Below the pieces are notes generated by a model, which was not told the DNA's origin, made no database searches, and saw only the letters and a program-made list of their open reading frames with translations. A stretch of 64,000 bases of DNA, from the NCBI RefSeq assembly GCF_900626145.1, contig NZ_LR130816.1:1130505-1194504 (forward strand), given 5' to 3'. Shown piece after piece: positions 33,958 through 41,799 of the stretch (within the stretch, counting starts at the first letter, position 1; every line of letters starts with the position of its first letter). The position numbers were made by a program, and so were the translations under genes. The DNA comes from Intestinimonas timonensis (lineage in GTDB: Bacteria > Bacillota > Clostridia > Oscillospirales > Oscillospiraceae).

Positions 33958-34890
33958 ATGGAAAAAGAAAAGACTTACGGTGTATGGGCGGTGCGCAGCG
34001 CCGCTTCAATCTTTGGACGGGCGGAAAGCTGGTGTAAGGAGGACGGCAGGCCCCTTGAATTTGCCTCCCAGGAGGCAGCCGAGGCTTACGCAAAGGAATG
34101 TAACAGCCGCACGACTGCCAACGTCCACTATTTTGTAAAGGAAAAGGAACCGGAACCGGGTGCTGTCCGAAGGGACGGAACACAACCGGACAGAGATGCC
34201 CGCGCCCATGAGGAACAGACGCCCCGAAACGCGGCGGTGGAAAAACTGAATGAGATTCCCGGCAGGCAGCTTCCGAAAGGGCCGGACCCTTTGGTGGAAA
34301 TCCGTTCCGCGGTACACAGCAATTATGCCGGCATGGTCGCCATGCTTGCGGCAGATAACCGGGTCTATCTGGGCCGTGGGGAACGCTATCACTATCAGGA
34401 CGGGTTTACCTCCTATTACGATAACGGCGACGGTTCCCTATGCTTTGTCACCGACCGGGCGGATATGTATTATTTCCTCTACGGTGAGGGCTGGACCCAT
34501 TCTCAGGCGGAAATGCTGGAGCGCGGGCTTACAGCGGATCAGTATGCGGAGTTTGCCCGGCTGCAAAACGGCGTTCTCCGGCAGTTTGAAGCGCAGCGGG
34601 AAATCCTGTTCGCCGGGCAGCCCTTCCAGCCGCCCGAAAGCTATCTACGGAACGCGGAACTTTACGAGGAAGGACAGACCGGCAATTATAATATGCTGGA
34701 CGGCAGGCTGAACAACGAGCCCCCGGTAAAACCAGACCTGACAGACGGCCAGACCCATGAGGAAATCCGGGAGCTTGCACCGGAAACCTTGCCGGAAGAA
34801 AAGCCCTCTGTCCTGGACCGCCTGAAATCCGAGCGCCCGGAGCATGAGGCGAGGCAGATCACACCGCCTGTCCCGGAAAGGGGACTTTGA
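33958..34890 (+). CDS. Hypothetical ICE accessory protein, polyvalent type
   Basis: A 310-residue protein. Residues 5-60 (YGVWAVRSAASIFGRAESWC, ...ASQEAAEAYAKECNSRTTAN) form a small domain seen in mobile-element polyvalent proteins; the centre holds YLGRGERYHYQDGFTSYYDN. The tail has EEKPSVLDRLKSE, the shared motif. AGGAGGTG before ATG 33958. Function unknown. Confidence 0.65.
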   Translation: MEKEKTYGVWAVRSAASIFGRAESWCKEDGRPLEFASQEAAEAYAKECNSRTTANVHYFVKEKEPEPGAVRRDGTQPDRDARAHEEQTPRNAAVEKLNEIPGRQLPKGPDPLVEIRSAVHSNYAGMVAMLAADNRVYLGRGERYHYQDGFTSYYDNGDGSLCFVTDRADMYYFLYGEGWTHSQAEMLERGLTADQYAEFARLQNGVLRQFEAQREILFAGQPFQPPESYLRNAELYEEGQTGNYNMLDGRLNNEPPVKPDLTDGQTHEEIRELAPETLPEEKPSVLDRLKSERPEHEARQITPPVPERGL

Positions 34891-34892
34891 GT

Positions 34893-35591
34893 ATGGGGAC
34901 AAAATTTGAAGGTGTTGACGTGCTGGACTTTCTGGGCCAAGTCGTAGAACTGCATACACAGCATTATAAAGAAGATTTTGACATGGATAAAGAACTGATC
35001 CAAAACCTTGCCAGAAATATGCAGCCGGAGAAGTGCAATCTCCTGTGGATGTCCCGGCCCTGCGGCACCTATTGTTTGAGCGAGCGGGAGGTGTATTTAC
35101 AGGATAGCAACGAAAATAAAGTGTGGATGTTCTACCATGAGCAGACGAATGACCCGATTTTAGCTTATGCCCTTACATTGGATGGTTTGCAGGATGGAAA
35201 AGTGACCGGCACCATCTACCCTCTGGATTACCCTTCCCATGTGGAGCGGGTGAAATCGTTGTCCTGTCCCATTGACCGGGTAACGGTGACATTCGAGGAC
35301 GGCGTACAGTTTACTTTGCCGTACCAGTCACGGAGACGGCAGATCAATGAACTTATGCCGGAGCATGGCACCCCAAAATCCATACAGTACGCGCCGGAAA
35401 GCGAGCGGGAGCTGGCGGTGATCCTGCGCCGGGAACGACTGAAACGGGATTACCATGCAAAGCCGGGCAATGTTCAGGATTACATGGAAAAATTAAAAAA
35501 GGCGTCCATGCGCGGCAGGCTCAAAGAGGCCCAGGCCGCCGTCGCTGCTCCCGGTAAAGGCGTGCCCTATAAAGGCGGGCTGGACCGATGA
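34893..35591 (+). CDS. Hypothetical ICE accessory protein upstream of MobC
   Basis: A 232-residue protein (FEGVDVLDFLGQVVELHTQH ...) with no domain I can name. A short segment CNLLWMSRPCGTYCLSEREV contains three cysteines. The possible TTG start at 34887 overlaps the previous stop; ATG 34893 is used. Its end overlaps the MobC start (ATGA), suggesting coupled expression with the relaxosome genes. Confidence 0.65.
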   Translation: MGTKFEGVDVLDFLGQVVELHTQHYKEDFDMDKELIQNLARNMQPEKCNLLWMSRPCGTYCLSEREVYLQDSNENKVWMFYHEQTNDPILAYALTLDGLQDGKVTGTIYPLDYPSHVERVKSLSCPIDRVTVTFEDGVQFTLPYQSRRRQINELMPEHGTPKSIQYAPESERELAVILRRERLKRDYHAKPGNVQDYMEKLKKASMRGRLKEAQAAVAAPGKGVPYKGGLDR

Positions 35592-35926
35592 AAAAAGAAA
35601 ACCGCAACGTACAACTTCACTTCTTTGTTACCGAGCCAGAGGCGGAACTAATAAAAGAACGTATGGCACAGACCGGTGTAGCCAATCTTTCTGCCTATCT
35701 TCGCAAGATGGCGGTGGACGGTTACATCATTCACCTGGACATGGACGACATTCAGGAAATGATACGCCTCCTTCGTATCTGCTCCAACAACCTGAACCAG
35801 TACACCCGGCGTGCCAATGAGACCGGCAGCGTTTATGCTGCGGATGTGGAAGATCTGCGTACCCGACTGGATGACCTGTGGAATGGCATGGATAAGCTGC
35901 TCCGGGGATTTGCAAACATTTCGTAA
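35588..35926 (+). CDS. mobC: MobC-like relaxosome accessory protein
   Basis: A 112-residue MobC-type protein with a ribbon-helix-helix N-terminus (VQLHFFVTEPEAELIKERMA, ANLSAYLRKMAVDGYI) and the helical LRICSNNLNQYTRRANETGS motif. It should bind oriT and help the MOBP relaxase at 36940 to nick. Bases 35927-36017, directly behind, may hold the ICE oriT but I could not pick out a nic motif. Confidence 0.83.
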   Translation: MKKENRNVQLHFFVTEPEAELIKERMAQTGVANLSAYLRKMAVDGYIIHLDMDDIQEMIRLLRICSNNLNQYTRRANETGSVYAADVEDLRTRLDDLWNGMDKLLRGFANIS

Positions 35927-36017
35927 ACGGAGAAAATAGCCGTTGCTTTCCGGGAACCGGCACGGTAGAATTTTGGTAGAGGGATATGATATTTTCCCGT
36001 GGAAGGAGGCTTGACCT

Positions 36018-36308
36018 ATGCGTCTGATATTCAAACTGTTGGCGTTTCCCTTTGTCCTGGTTACGGGGCTTCTTTATCTGGTGTGCAAGTTCCTGGTGAT
36101 CGCGTCCGGCGCAGTGCTGGGGATTTTATCAAGCATTGTATTTCTGGCGTCGCTGGTGCTGTTCTTTACTGCCGGAGTGTGGGCCGGGCTTGCATGGCTG
36201 GTGATCGCGTTTCTGATAAGCCCCTACGGTCTGCCAATGGCGGCGGCCTGGCTGGTCGGGATGATCGGTGGCGCAAACCACGCGCTCAAGGATTTTGTAT
36301 TTGGATAA
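36018..36308 (+). CDS. CD1845-like small membrane protein
   Basis: A 96-residue protein with three hydrophobic segments (about residues 7-30, 33-58, 60-85), like the CD1845 family found beside the relaxase in Tn1549-type ICEs. GGAGG precedes the ATG. A role in the mating channel or entry exclusion is possible but unproven. Confidence 0.7.
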   Translation: MRLIFKLLAFPFVLVTGLLYLVCKFLVIASGAVLGILSSIVFLASLVLFFTAGVWAGLAWLVIAFLISPYGLPMAAAWLVGMIGGANHALKDFVFG

Positions 36309-36314
36309 ACTTAC

Positions 36315-36348
36315 GGGCGGGGCATTTTCGGTGTCCCGCCCTCTTTTT
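36315..36348 (+). terminator. Rho-independent terminator
   Basis: GGGCGGG (36315-36321) and CCCGCCC (36335-36341) form a perfect stem followed by TCTTTTT. Confidence 0.88.
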
Positions 36349-36399
36349 CACTATTCGTGGCTGTCTCACAAGGCAGCTTTTTCTATTTGGAGGGATCAC

Positions 36400-36909
36400 A
36401 TGAAAGACACAACACAGCTATATATCTATCCGGCTTCCTATGCGCGTGAGCATGGAGAGCTGGAACAATACCGTGCTTCCTATAAGGCAAATATCGCCTG
36501 TAAGGAGGCAATCGAACAGGCCATTGCCGATCACTACCGGGATAACCACCTCGGCACGGAGGCAGTACATCAGGTCTTGGAACAGTTCGGCTATGACCGG
36601 ATGTTTTATGTGCTTGCCAACACGGTCCGGCAAAAGGATTGGGACGGGCGCATTTCCCGCGATAACAAAGCATGGGCGAAAACCATTCCGGTCTATGAGA
36701 ACCCGGACGGCTTCGGCCAAGACCGGAATGTTTACTTTGTGGTGGACCGCAGCCACCCCGGACTTACAGATTTATTTCTCACCCAGGCACGGAAGGAGTA
36801 TGCGCTGTCCCAGGAGAAAAAGCCTTCTGTCCGTGACAGTCTGAATAAAAACGCTGGGCAGCAGACCAGAGCAGAGAAACCAAAGCAGCACAAGAGCCAG
36901 GAACGATAA
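36400..36909 (+). CDS. DUF3849 domain protein
   Basis: A 169-residue protein with the DUF3849 pattern: LYIYPASYAREHGELEQYRA, KANIACKEAIEQAIADHYRD, YDRMFYVLANTVRQKDWDGR. The tail has KKPSVRDSLNKNAG, the motif shared with four other proteins in the window. TTTGGAGG lies before the ATG at 36400. DUF3849 proteins are widespread in Firmicutes ICEs; function unknown. Confidence 0.78.
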   Translation: MKDTTQLYIYPASYAREHGELEQYRASYKANIACKEAIEQAIADHYRDNHLGTEAVHQVLEQFGYDRMFYVLANTVRQKDWDGRISRDNKAWAKTIPVYENPDGFGQDRNVYFVVDRSHPGLTDLFLTQARKEYALSQEKKPSVRDSLNKNAGQQTRAEKPKQHKSQER

Positions 36910-36939
36910 ACGGCTAAACTGAATTAAGGAGGTGTTGGT

Positions 36940-38349
36940 ATGGCGACTACACGGCTGATGCCGCTGCATGTAGGAAAAGGCCGGGATGTGTCTACGGCTA
37001 TTGCGGACATTATTGACTATGTGGAGAATCCGCAGAAAACGGATTTTGGAAAATTCATTTATGGCTATGAGTGTGATACCCGGATCGCGGATGCGGAGTT
37101 CCTTCTTTCCAAGCGGCAGTATTTGAACCTGACCGGACGGGACCGGGGCGCGGATGATGTGATCGCCTACCACCTCCGGCAAGCCTTCAAGCCCGGCGAA
37201 GTCACGCCGGAAGAAGCGAATCAGATCGGGCGGGAGCTTGCGCTGAAGCTGACAAAGGGCAATCATGCCTTTGTGGTGTGTACCCATGTGGATAAACACC
37301 ATGTTCATAATCACATCATTATCAATTCCACCGCCCTTGACTGTACCCGGAAATTCCGCAACTTCTGGGGCTCTACCTGGGCGATCCGGCGCATGAATGA
37401 CAAGCTGTGTCTGGAGCACGGTCTGTCAATCGTGGAAAATCCAAAACCCAGCAGGGACCACTATGGCACATGGCTGGGAAATACGAAACAGCTCTCCTTC
37501 CAGGAGCAGCTACGCCGGGCAATCGATGCGGGCCTGGAAGAAAGGCCGAAGGATTTTGAGGACTTCCTGAAGAAGCTGGAGGCTGCCGGAATCGAAGTCA
37601 ACCGGGAACGCAAGAACCTCCGGCTCCGGGTGCCGGGGCAGAAAAACTATACCCGATGCAATACGCTGAAAGGCGACTATACCGAGCAAGCCATACGGGA
37701 ACGGATCGAAGGCACCCGCACGGTAAAGCCCCGCCGTACTTTTTCGCAAAAACCGGTTCCAAAGGTTGGACTGCTGGTGGATATTGAGGCGGCGGTCCGG
37801 GCCGGCAAGGGGTCGGGCTATGAACGCTGGGCGAAGGTATTTAACTTAAAACAGCTCTCCCAGGCGGTGATCTACCTGAAAGAGCATGGGGATATGAGTT
37901 ATGAAGATTTGCAGGAAAAAGCTGCGGCGGCTACCGCCAGCTTTAATGCACTGTCGGCGCAGATCAAGGAACTGGAATCGCGGATGACCGCCAACGGAGA
38001 ATTGCAGAAGCAGATTGTCAACTATGCAAAAACGCGGGCGGTTTATGTGGAATACCGCAAGGCAGGTTATAGTAAAAAGTTCCGGGCGGAGCATGAGGCG
38101 GATATTCTATTGCACCAGGCAGCGAAGAAATATTTTGACAGCATGGGAATTACGAAACTGCCCTCCGTCAAATCGCTCCGGGAGGAATACGCCGGTCTGC
38201 TGGAACAGAAACGGAAAGCCTATGCTGCTTATAAACAGGCCCGGTCTGATATGAAGGAGCTCCATAATATCAAGGCCAATGTGGACTATCTGCTGGACAT
38301 TCCTTCTTCCCAGGAGCAGCAGAAAGACAAGCAAAAATCCCGGCAATAA
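36940..38349 (+). CDS. MOBP-type relaxase of the ICE
   Basis: A 469-residue relaxase (Relaxase/mobilization nuclease family). N-terminal VSTAIADIIDYVENPQKT is followed by the metal-binding HVDKHHVHNHIIIN (about residues 115-128) and the SIVENPK motif. The C-terminal part is coiled-coil. It would nick the ICE oriT together with MobC. AAGGAGG before the ATG. It is the last transfer gene of the ICE. Confidence 0.9.
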   Translation: MATTRLMPLHVGKGRDVSTAIADIIDYVENPQKTDFGKFIYGYECDTRIADAEFLLSKRQYLNLTGRDRGADDVIAYHLRQAFKPGEVTPEEANQIGRELALKLTKGNHAFVVCTHVDKHHVHNHIIINSTALDCTRKFRNFWGSTWAIRRMNDKLCLEHGLSIVENPKPSRDHYGTWLGNTKQLSFQEQLRRAIDAGLEERPKDFEDFLKKLEAAGIEVNRERKNLRLRVPGQKNYTRCNTLKGDYTEQAIRERIEGTRTVKPRRTFSQKPVPKVGLLVDIEAAVRAGKGSGYERWAKVFNLKQLSQAVIYLKEHGDMSYEDLQEKAAAATASFNALSAQIKELESRMTANGELQKQIVNYAKTRAVYVEYRKAGYSKKFRAEHEADILLHQAAKKYFDSMGITKLPSVKSLREEYAGLLEQKRKAYAAYKQARSDMKELHNIKANVDYLLDIPSSQEQQKDKQKSRQ

Positions 38350-38372
38350 TTCTCTGCTGCTTTGGGTTTTCA

Positions 38373-38507
38373 GCGTTCCGAAGGAACGCGCAGCCGTCAC
38401 CGCAGGTGACGATCTCAGGGGTTTGGGGACATGTCACCAACAAGCGTTTTCGCAGGTTTGCCGGGTACGGCAAATCTGCGAAAATAAGCAAACTTGTACA
38501 AGTTTGC
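38373..38507. repeat. Cluster of four hairpins after the relaxase gene
   Basis: Four inverted repeats follow in 135 bp: GCGTTCC/GGAACGC (38373-38389), CGTCACC/GGTGACG (38395-38411), a 17-bp stem with one G-U pair (38447-38463 with 38468-38484) and the perfect 20-bp palindrome GCAAACTTGTACAAGTTTGC (38488-38507). GTCACC recurs at 38433-38438 and could compete for the second stem. None has a T-run, so they are not ordinary terminators. An origin of transfer or replication, or a recombination site, fits best. Confidence 0.7.
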
Positions 38508-38566
38508 ATTGCTTGCCAGTATGTTTTATGAGCTTTTACAGGTGAGCCTTCCCCAAAGGATAGCCC

Positions 38567-38614
38567 CTATCAAAAAAGTGCCTTCTTGATAAGAACTTTA
38601 TAAGATGATACCCT
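38567..38614 (+). promoter_or_regulatory. Promoter of the radical SAM gene with HxlR-type motif
   Basis: A 22-bp motif (38567-38588, core CAAAAAAGTGC then TTCTTG) matches 20 of 22 bases of 44902-44923 upstream of the nitroreductase gene. In both places its last TTG forms the start of the -35 box: here TTGATA (38586-38591), 17 bp, TACCCT (38609-38614). Control by the HxlR regulator at 44471 is inferred. Confidence 0.55.
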
Positions 38615-38645
38615 TATTCTGAATCATCAAGGAGGCTAAAATCAA

Positions 38646-39671
38646 ATGAAAGATATAGAAATTGGACCCATTCGTCCACCGTCAGAAAGTGAAAGTCTGC
38701 TTATCCGTGTAACCAGAGGATGCCATTGGAACAAGTGTTATTTTTGCGGGCTTTATAAATCTATGAAATTTTCCATGCGTCCGATTGAGGAAACGATAGC
38801 AGATATAGAGAAGCAAGCAACGCTGTATCAGGGGAAAAAATTCAAGTCCTGTTTTCTACAAGATGGGGATGCTCTGGTATTGAAAACGGATTATTTGCTT
38901 CGGATATTAGAAGCACTTAATAAGTGCTTTCCCGATCTGGAATACATTACTTCCTATGCTCGCGCAGACAGTATTACACGAAAAAGTCCGGCAGAACTAA
39001 AGGAACTGCGACAGGCAGGATTGAACCACTTGTATTGTGGTATGGAAACTTGTTCGGATAGAATATTGCAGCTCATTAACAAAGGCTTTAATGCTGATAC
39101 AGTTGTGAAAAGTGGCTGTATGGCGAAAGAGGCCGGAATGATTTTATCTGAATTTATTCTGTTGGGGATCGGCGGCAAAGAGTTTTCTGAAGAAAATGCA
39201 GTCCAGACAGCAAAGGCGCTGAACATTATTCAGCCTGATTTTATCCGTGTCCACGCCACAGGTATTAAGCCGGAATCCAAGCTGGGCGAGTTCGTCCGGG
39301 ACGGCTCTTTCACCTTGCAATCAGAAGAAGAAATTGTAATAGAGCAAAAGCTGTTTTTACAGCGGTTGCAAGAGATGGACAGCTACTATGTGAATGAACA
39401 TATCATCAATCTTCTTTTGGAAGTCCGGGGCAATTTGCAGACAGAGAAACAGGAAATGCTATCGGCGATTGATCGGTTTTTATCTTTATCCCCGGATGAA
39501 AAACTTCTTTTTACGATTGGCAGGAGGCTTAACATTTTCTTTCTGCTGGATGATTTGAAAAAGCCGGAGCTGCACAAAAAGGCGGAAGAAAGTCTGCGAA
39601 AGATTTTGAGTAAAAGTCCAGATGTTGACTTTGCTGCACTGTGCAACTATATCCGGCAATCTCAGATTTGA
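38646..39671 (+). CDS. Radical SAM enzyme of unknown substrate
   Basis: A 341-residue protein with the iron-sulfur motif RGCHWNKCYFCG (about residues 23-34, Cys-x4-Cys-x2-Cys spacing) and radical-SAM barrel elements ITSYARADSI and GLNHLYCGMETCSDRIL. It lacks a recognisable cobalamin or SPASM domain. AAGGAGG precedes the ATG. It starts the cargo region after the ICE hairpins and appears to be a single-gene unit, with a hairpin behind. Confidence 0.82.
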   Translation: MKDIEIGPIRPPSESESLLIRVTRGCHWNKCYFCGLYKSMKFSMRPIEETIADIEKQATLYQGKKFKSCFLQDGDALVLKTDYLLRILEALNKCFPDLEYITSYARADSITRKSPAELKELRQAGLNHLYCGMETCSDRILQLINKGFNADTVVKSGCMAKEAGMILSEFILLGIGGKEFSEENAVQTAKALNIIQPDFIRVHATGIKPESKLGEFVRDGSFTLQSEEEIVIEQKLFLQRLQEMDSYYVNEHIINLLLEVRGNLQTEKQEMLSAIDRFLSLSPDEKLLFTIGRRLNIFFLLDDLKKPELHKKAEESLRKILSKSPDVDFAALCNYIRQSQI

Positions 39672-39693
39672 TTTCTTCATAAGATAAAAAGAG

Positions 39694-39725
39694 AGCGGCG
39701 GCTTTGATTTCTCAAAGTCGCCGCT
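39694..39725. terminator. Hairpin between radical SAM gene and PspC gene
   Basis: AGCGGCGGCTTTG (39694-39706) pairs with CAAAGTCGCCGCT (39713-39725) with one G-U pair. It lies between convergent genes; the T-run is weak on the plus strand. Confidence 0.55.
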
Positions 39726-39812
39726 TATAGATATGCACTCTTTTCAGTTATCCATTATATTAGACTGGTACTACAAAAAAAGTGAATAACATGAGTACAT
39801 AAAATTCTCTTA

Positions 39813-40007
39813 TCAGTAGCCTTTCGGTTCTTTTGGAACGAATATAGCAAATAAGATATAGACCAACAAACCACTCCCGTATGCAGCGACAAGTGCTACA
39901 CAGAGCAGTCGCACTATTTTAGGGTCTATATCAAAATACTTTGCAATACCTCCACAGACGCCGGCAATGATCTTGCCTTGTCTTACCCGATATAATTTGT
40001 TCCTCAC
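39813..40007 (-). CDS. PspC-domain small membrane protein
   Basis: A 64-residue protein with the PspC signature KIIAGVCGGIAKYFDIDPKI and one C-terminal membrane helix. GAAAGGAGG lies 7 nt before the GTG at 40007, which is preferred to upstream ATGs. PspC proteins respond to membrane stress. It follows the ABC transporter operon on the same strand and may share its envelope-stress function. Confidence 0.78.
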   Translation of the reverse strand: MRNKLYRVRQGKIIAGVCGGIAKYFDIDPKIVRLLCVALVAAYGSGLLVYILFAIFVPKEPKGY

Positions 40008-40123
40008 ACAAAGTCCTCCTTTCAGCATTGTGTACTGGCCCTTATTCTCAATCACGCAAATCAAGCGAGTAGGAAAAAGCGCACATTTCCAGTAGTACGA
40101 GTGACATAATGAGTGACAGTCTG

Positions 40124-40267
40124 TTAATGCAAACCAAGTTGGTTAGCCCATTCCTCTATCTGTTCCGTCATTCCTTTGTTGGGAGTATCATTGAATTTAT
40201 CTTCGGTATAACAGTGTAGCGCAGCGAAAAGCAGCAACACTATTATTAGAGCAATCAGTTTTTTCAT
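40124..40267 (-). CDS. Small exported or membrane-anchored peptide
   Basis: A 47-residue ORF (MKKLIALIIVLLLFAALHCY, then a charged end with EQIEEWANQLGLH). It has a clear hydrophobic leader; the Cys at 19 follows His, which is not a standard lipobox. The start lies 10 bp after the stop of the ABC permease, so it is probably the last gene of that operon. The ribosome site (GGAATAGG) is weak. Confidence 0.5.
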   Translation of the reverse strand: MKKLIALIIVLLLFAALHCYTEDKFNDTPNKGMTEQIEEWANQLGLH

Positions 40268-40277
40268 TTTGAAATAC

Positions 40278-41057
40278 CTATTCCTTTTTATCTCTACGAT
40301 TCAGCCCTTTCAAGAGTAATACAGAAAGACAGCCGCATAGCAGCAACACAAGAATGCTCACTATTTTTTTCCCAATGGTTGTTATATGATAGCCGGAAAG
40401 ATTGAATATGGCGTCGATAGGGTATAAATATAGCAATCTGCTTGACATACCCGCAAACAGTCCGGCAATGGAATAAAGTTCGGTAAATACCAATGCCAGC
40501 CAGTAACTTTTTTTCATACACGGTACAACAGCAATGATGGGTGAGATTGCAAGAAACACACCGATACCATCCAACAGATATTCCTTCATGCAGCTTAAAA
40601 CCAGTTCTACCGATAAATCAGAAAAATGTAACAGGGCTTCGGTCAAAAATGTTATAGAAAAAAGCAGTAAGTATAAAAGCACACTGAATACAAAAGCTAT
40701 CATCATTTTTGCCGCAACTAATTTTCCTTCGTCTACAGGAATCAGCCGTAGGGATTTCATTGTGTCATCTTCTTCCTCACGGCAGATCATATAGCTCCCT
40801 AAAAGGGAAATGACCGCTGGAAGAACAAACATAGTCGCCAGGGGTTGTGCTTCATCCATATACCATCCGGCATTGTCTATATATCGTGAACCCTCATATA
40901 CGACCTTTAAGCCATACTGTACGTCCGGGCCATCGTGTATACCCTGCCCTTCTGCAAAAACAATAATCGCGAGCAACACTGTTGCGAAAATGGTGATCCA
41001 GACAATATTTGAACGGCGGAGCTTTCTATATTCCGCCCAAAGTAAGGTACACATCAT
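40278..41057 (-). CDS. ABC-2 permease of lantibiotic-immunity type (second subunit)
   Basis: A 259-residue membrane protein with six hydrophobic segments; ISLLGSYMICREEEDDTMKSLRLIP is typical of MutG/EpiG-like immunity permeases. GTGAGGTG precedes ATG 41057. It forms a heteromeric transporter with the permease at 41065 and the ATPase at 41792, exporting antimicrobial peptides from the membrane. Gap to the upstream permease is 7 bp. Confidence 0.78.
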   Translation of the reverse strand: MMCTLLWAEYRKLRRSNIVWITIFATVLLAIIVFAEGQGIHDGPDVQYGLKVVYEGSRYIDNAGWYMDEAQPLATMFVLPAVISLLGSYMICREEEDDTMKSLRLIPVDEGKLVAAKMMIAFVFSVLLYLLLFSITFLTEALLHFSDLSVELVLSCMKEYLLDGIGVFLAISPIIAVVPCMKKSYWLALVFTELYSIAGLFAGMSSRLLYLYPIDAIFNLSGYHITTIGKKIVSILVLLLCGCLSVLLLKGLNRRDKKE

Positions 41058-41064
41058 TCGCACC

Positions 41065-41799
41065 TCACTTTTCTTTCAATGCAATTTTTGCAAGTAACAC
41101 AGAAACAATATCCCAGACACAGATGCAAAGGAACGCCAACGGAAGGTTAATGTCCTGTGCAAATATAATACCGGGAATATCCTTATTCCGCATCACGATC
41201 ACCGCACTGCTGGTTAACGGGATCAGATACATATTGATCGACATAAAGATAAATCCAAAAAAAGCATAAACCAGCGTTACGCAGACCGGGAGAACATAGC
41301 CTTTTCTTGATGCAGTTATCGCTAAAACCGGCAACATCGCAAATGCGGTAAGCACTCCAATTTCGATACATCTTTCCAGCAAGTACAAAATGCTTCCCCA
41401 TTCAAACTCCACATATCCGGGAAGTACACTGAACAGAATAGATGCTGCTGCTGTAATCAGCATAAAAACCACGGAGTAAAGTAAAACCACAAAAAATTTA
41501 CTGAAAAGATACGCCAATTTGCTGACAGGCACAATCCAAAGCTGTTTCAATAAATCGCTCTGTTTTTCTTCATGGATAAGCATGGTACAAAATATTCCTA
41601 AAATGACCGGAAGGATAATAAAAAGCGTATATCCAAACGCAGACCATTTGTAAAATTGTATCGGGTCAACATCTGTATCTCCGCGGTAATTAAATAGCAG
41701 AAAAGCCATAAAAGGCATAATAAGAGAAGCCAAAAGCATGAGCCAGACCATTTTTCTGCGGCGTAGCTTTAAGAACTCTGTTTCAATCAGTTTAAGCAA
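41065..41799 (-). CDS. ABC-2 permease of lantibiotic-immunity type (first subunit)
   Basis: A 244-residue membrane protein starting LKLIETEFLKLRRRKMVWLM, with six hydrophobic segments and the HEEKQSDLLKQLWIVPVSKL loop of MutE/SpaE-like permeases. The TTG at 41799 is placed 8 nt after AGGAGG; longer upstream frames overlap the ATPase gene and are not family-like. It overlaps the ATPase gene by 8 bp. Confidence 0.8.
   Translation of the reverse strand: MLKLIETEFLKLRRRKMVWLMLLASLIMPFMAFLLFNYRGDTDVDPIQFYKWSAFGYTLFIILPVILGIFCTMLIHEEKQSDLLKQLWIVPVSKLAYLFSKFFVVLLYSVVFMLITAAASILFSVLPGYVEFEWGSILYLLERCIEIGVLTAFAMLPVLAITASRKGYVLPVCVTLVYAFFGFIFMSINMYLIPLTSSAVIVMRNKDIPGIIFAQDINLPLAFLCICVWDIVSVLLAKIALKEK

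Larger units (their letters stand above)
7194..38507 (+). mobile_element. Tn1549/CTn-like ICE, right portion
   Basis: The gene order VirD4 C-half, Maff2, VirB6-like, PrgI, VirB4, M23/NlpC hydrolase, DUF4315, DUF4366, adhesin-sortase, TopB, MobC, MOBP relaxase is that of Tn1549-type conjugative elements of Firmicutes. All genes of the core are on the plus strand. The right limit is placed at the hairpin cluster after the relaxase because gene content and base composition change there; no attachment site was identified. Confidence 0.75.

Noticed and set aside
35927..36017. oriT of the ICE directly behind mobC
   Set aside because: Position is attractive, but I could not find a clear inverted repeat plus P-type nic core, so it is not listed as a feature.
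38373..38507. Reading the hairpins as ordinary rho-independent terminators
   Set aside because: None of the four stems is followed by a T-run on either strand.
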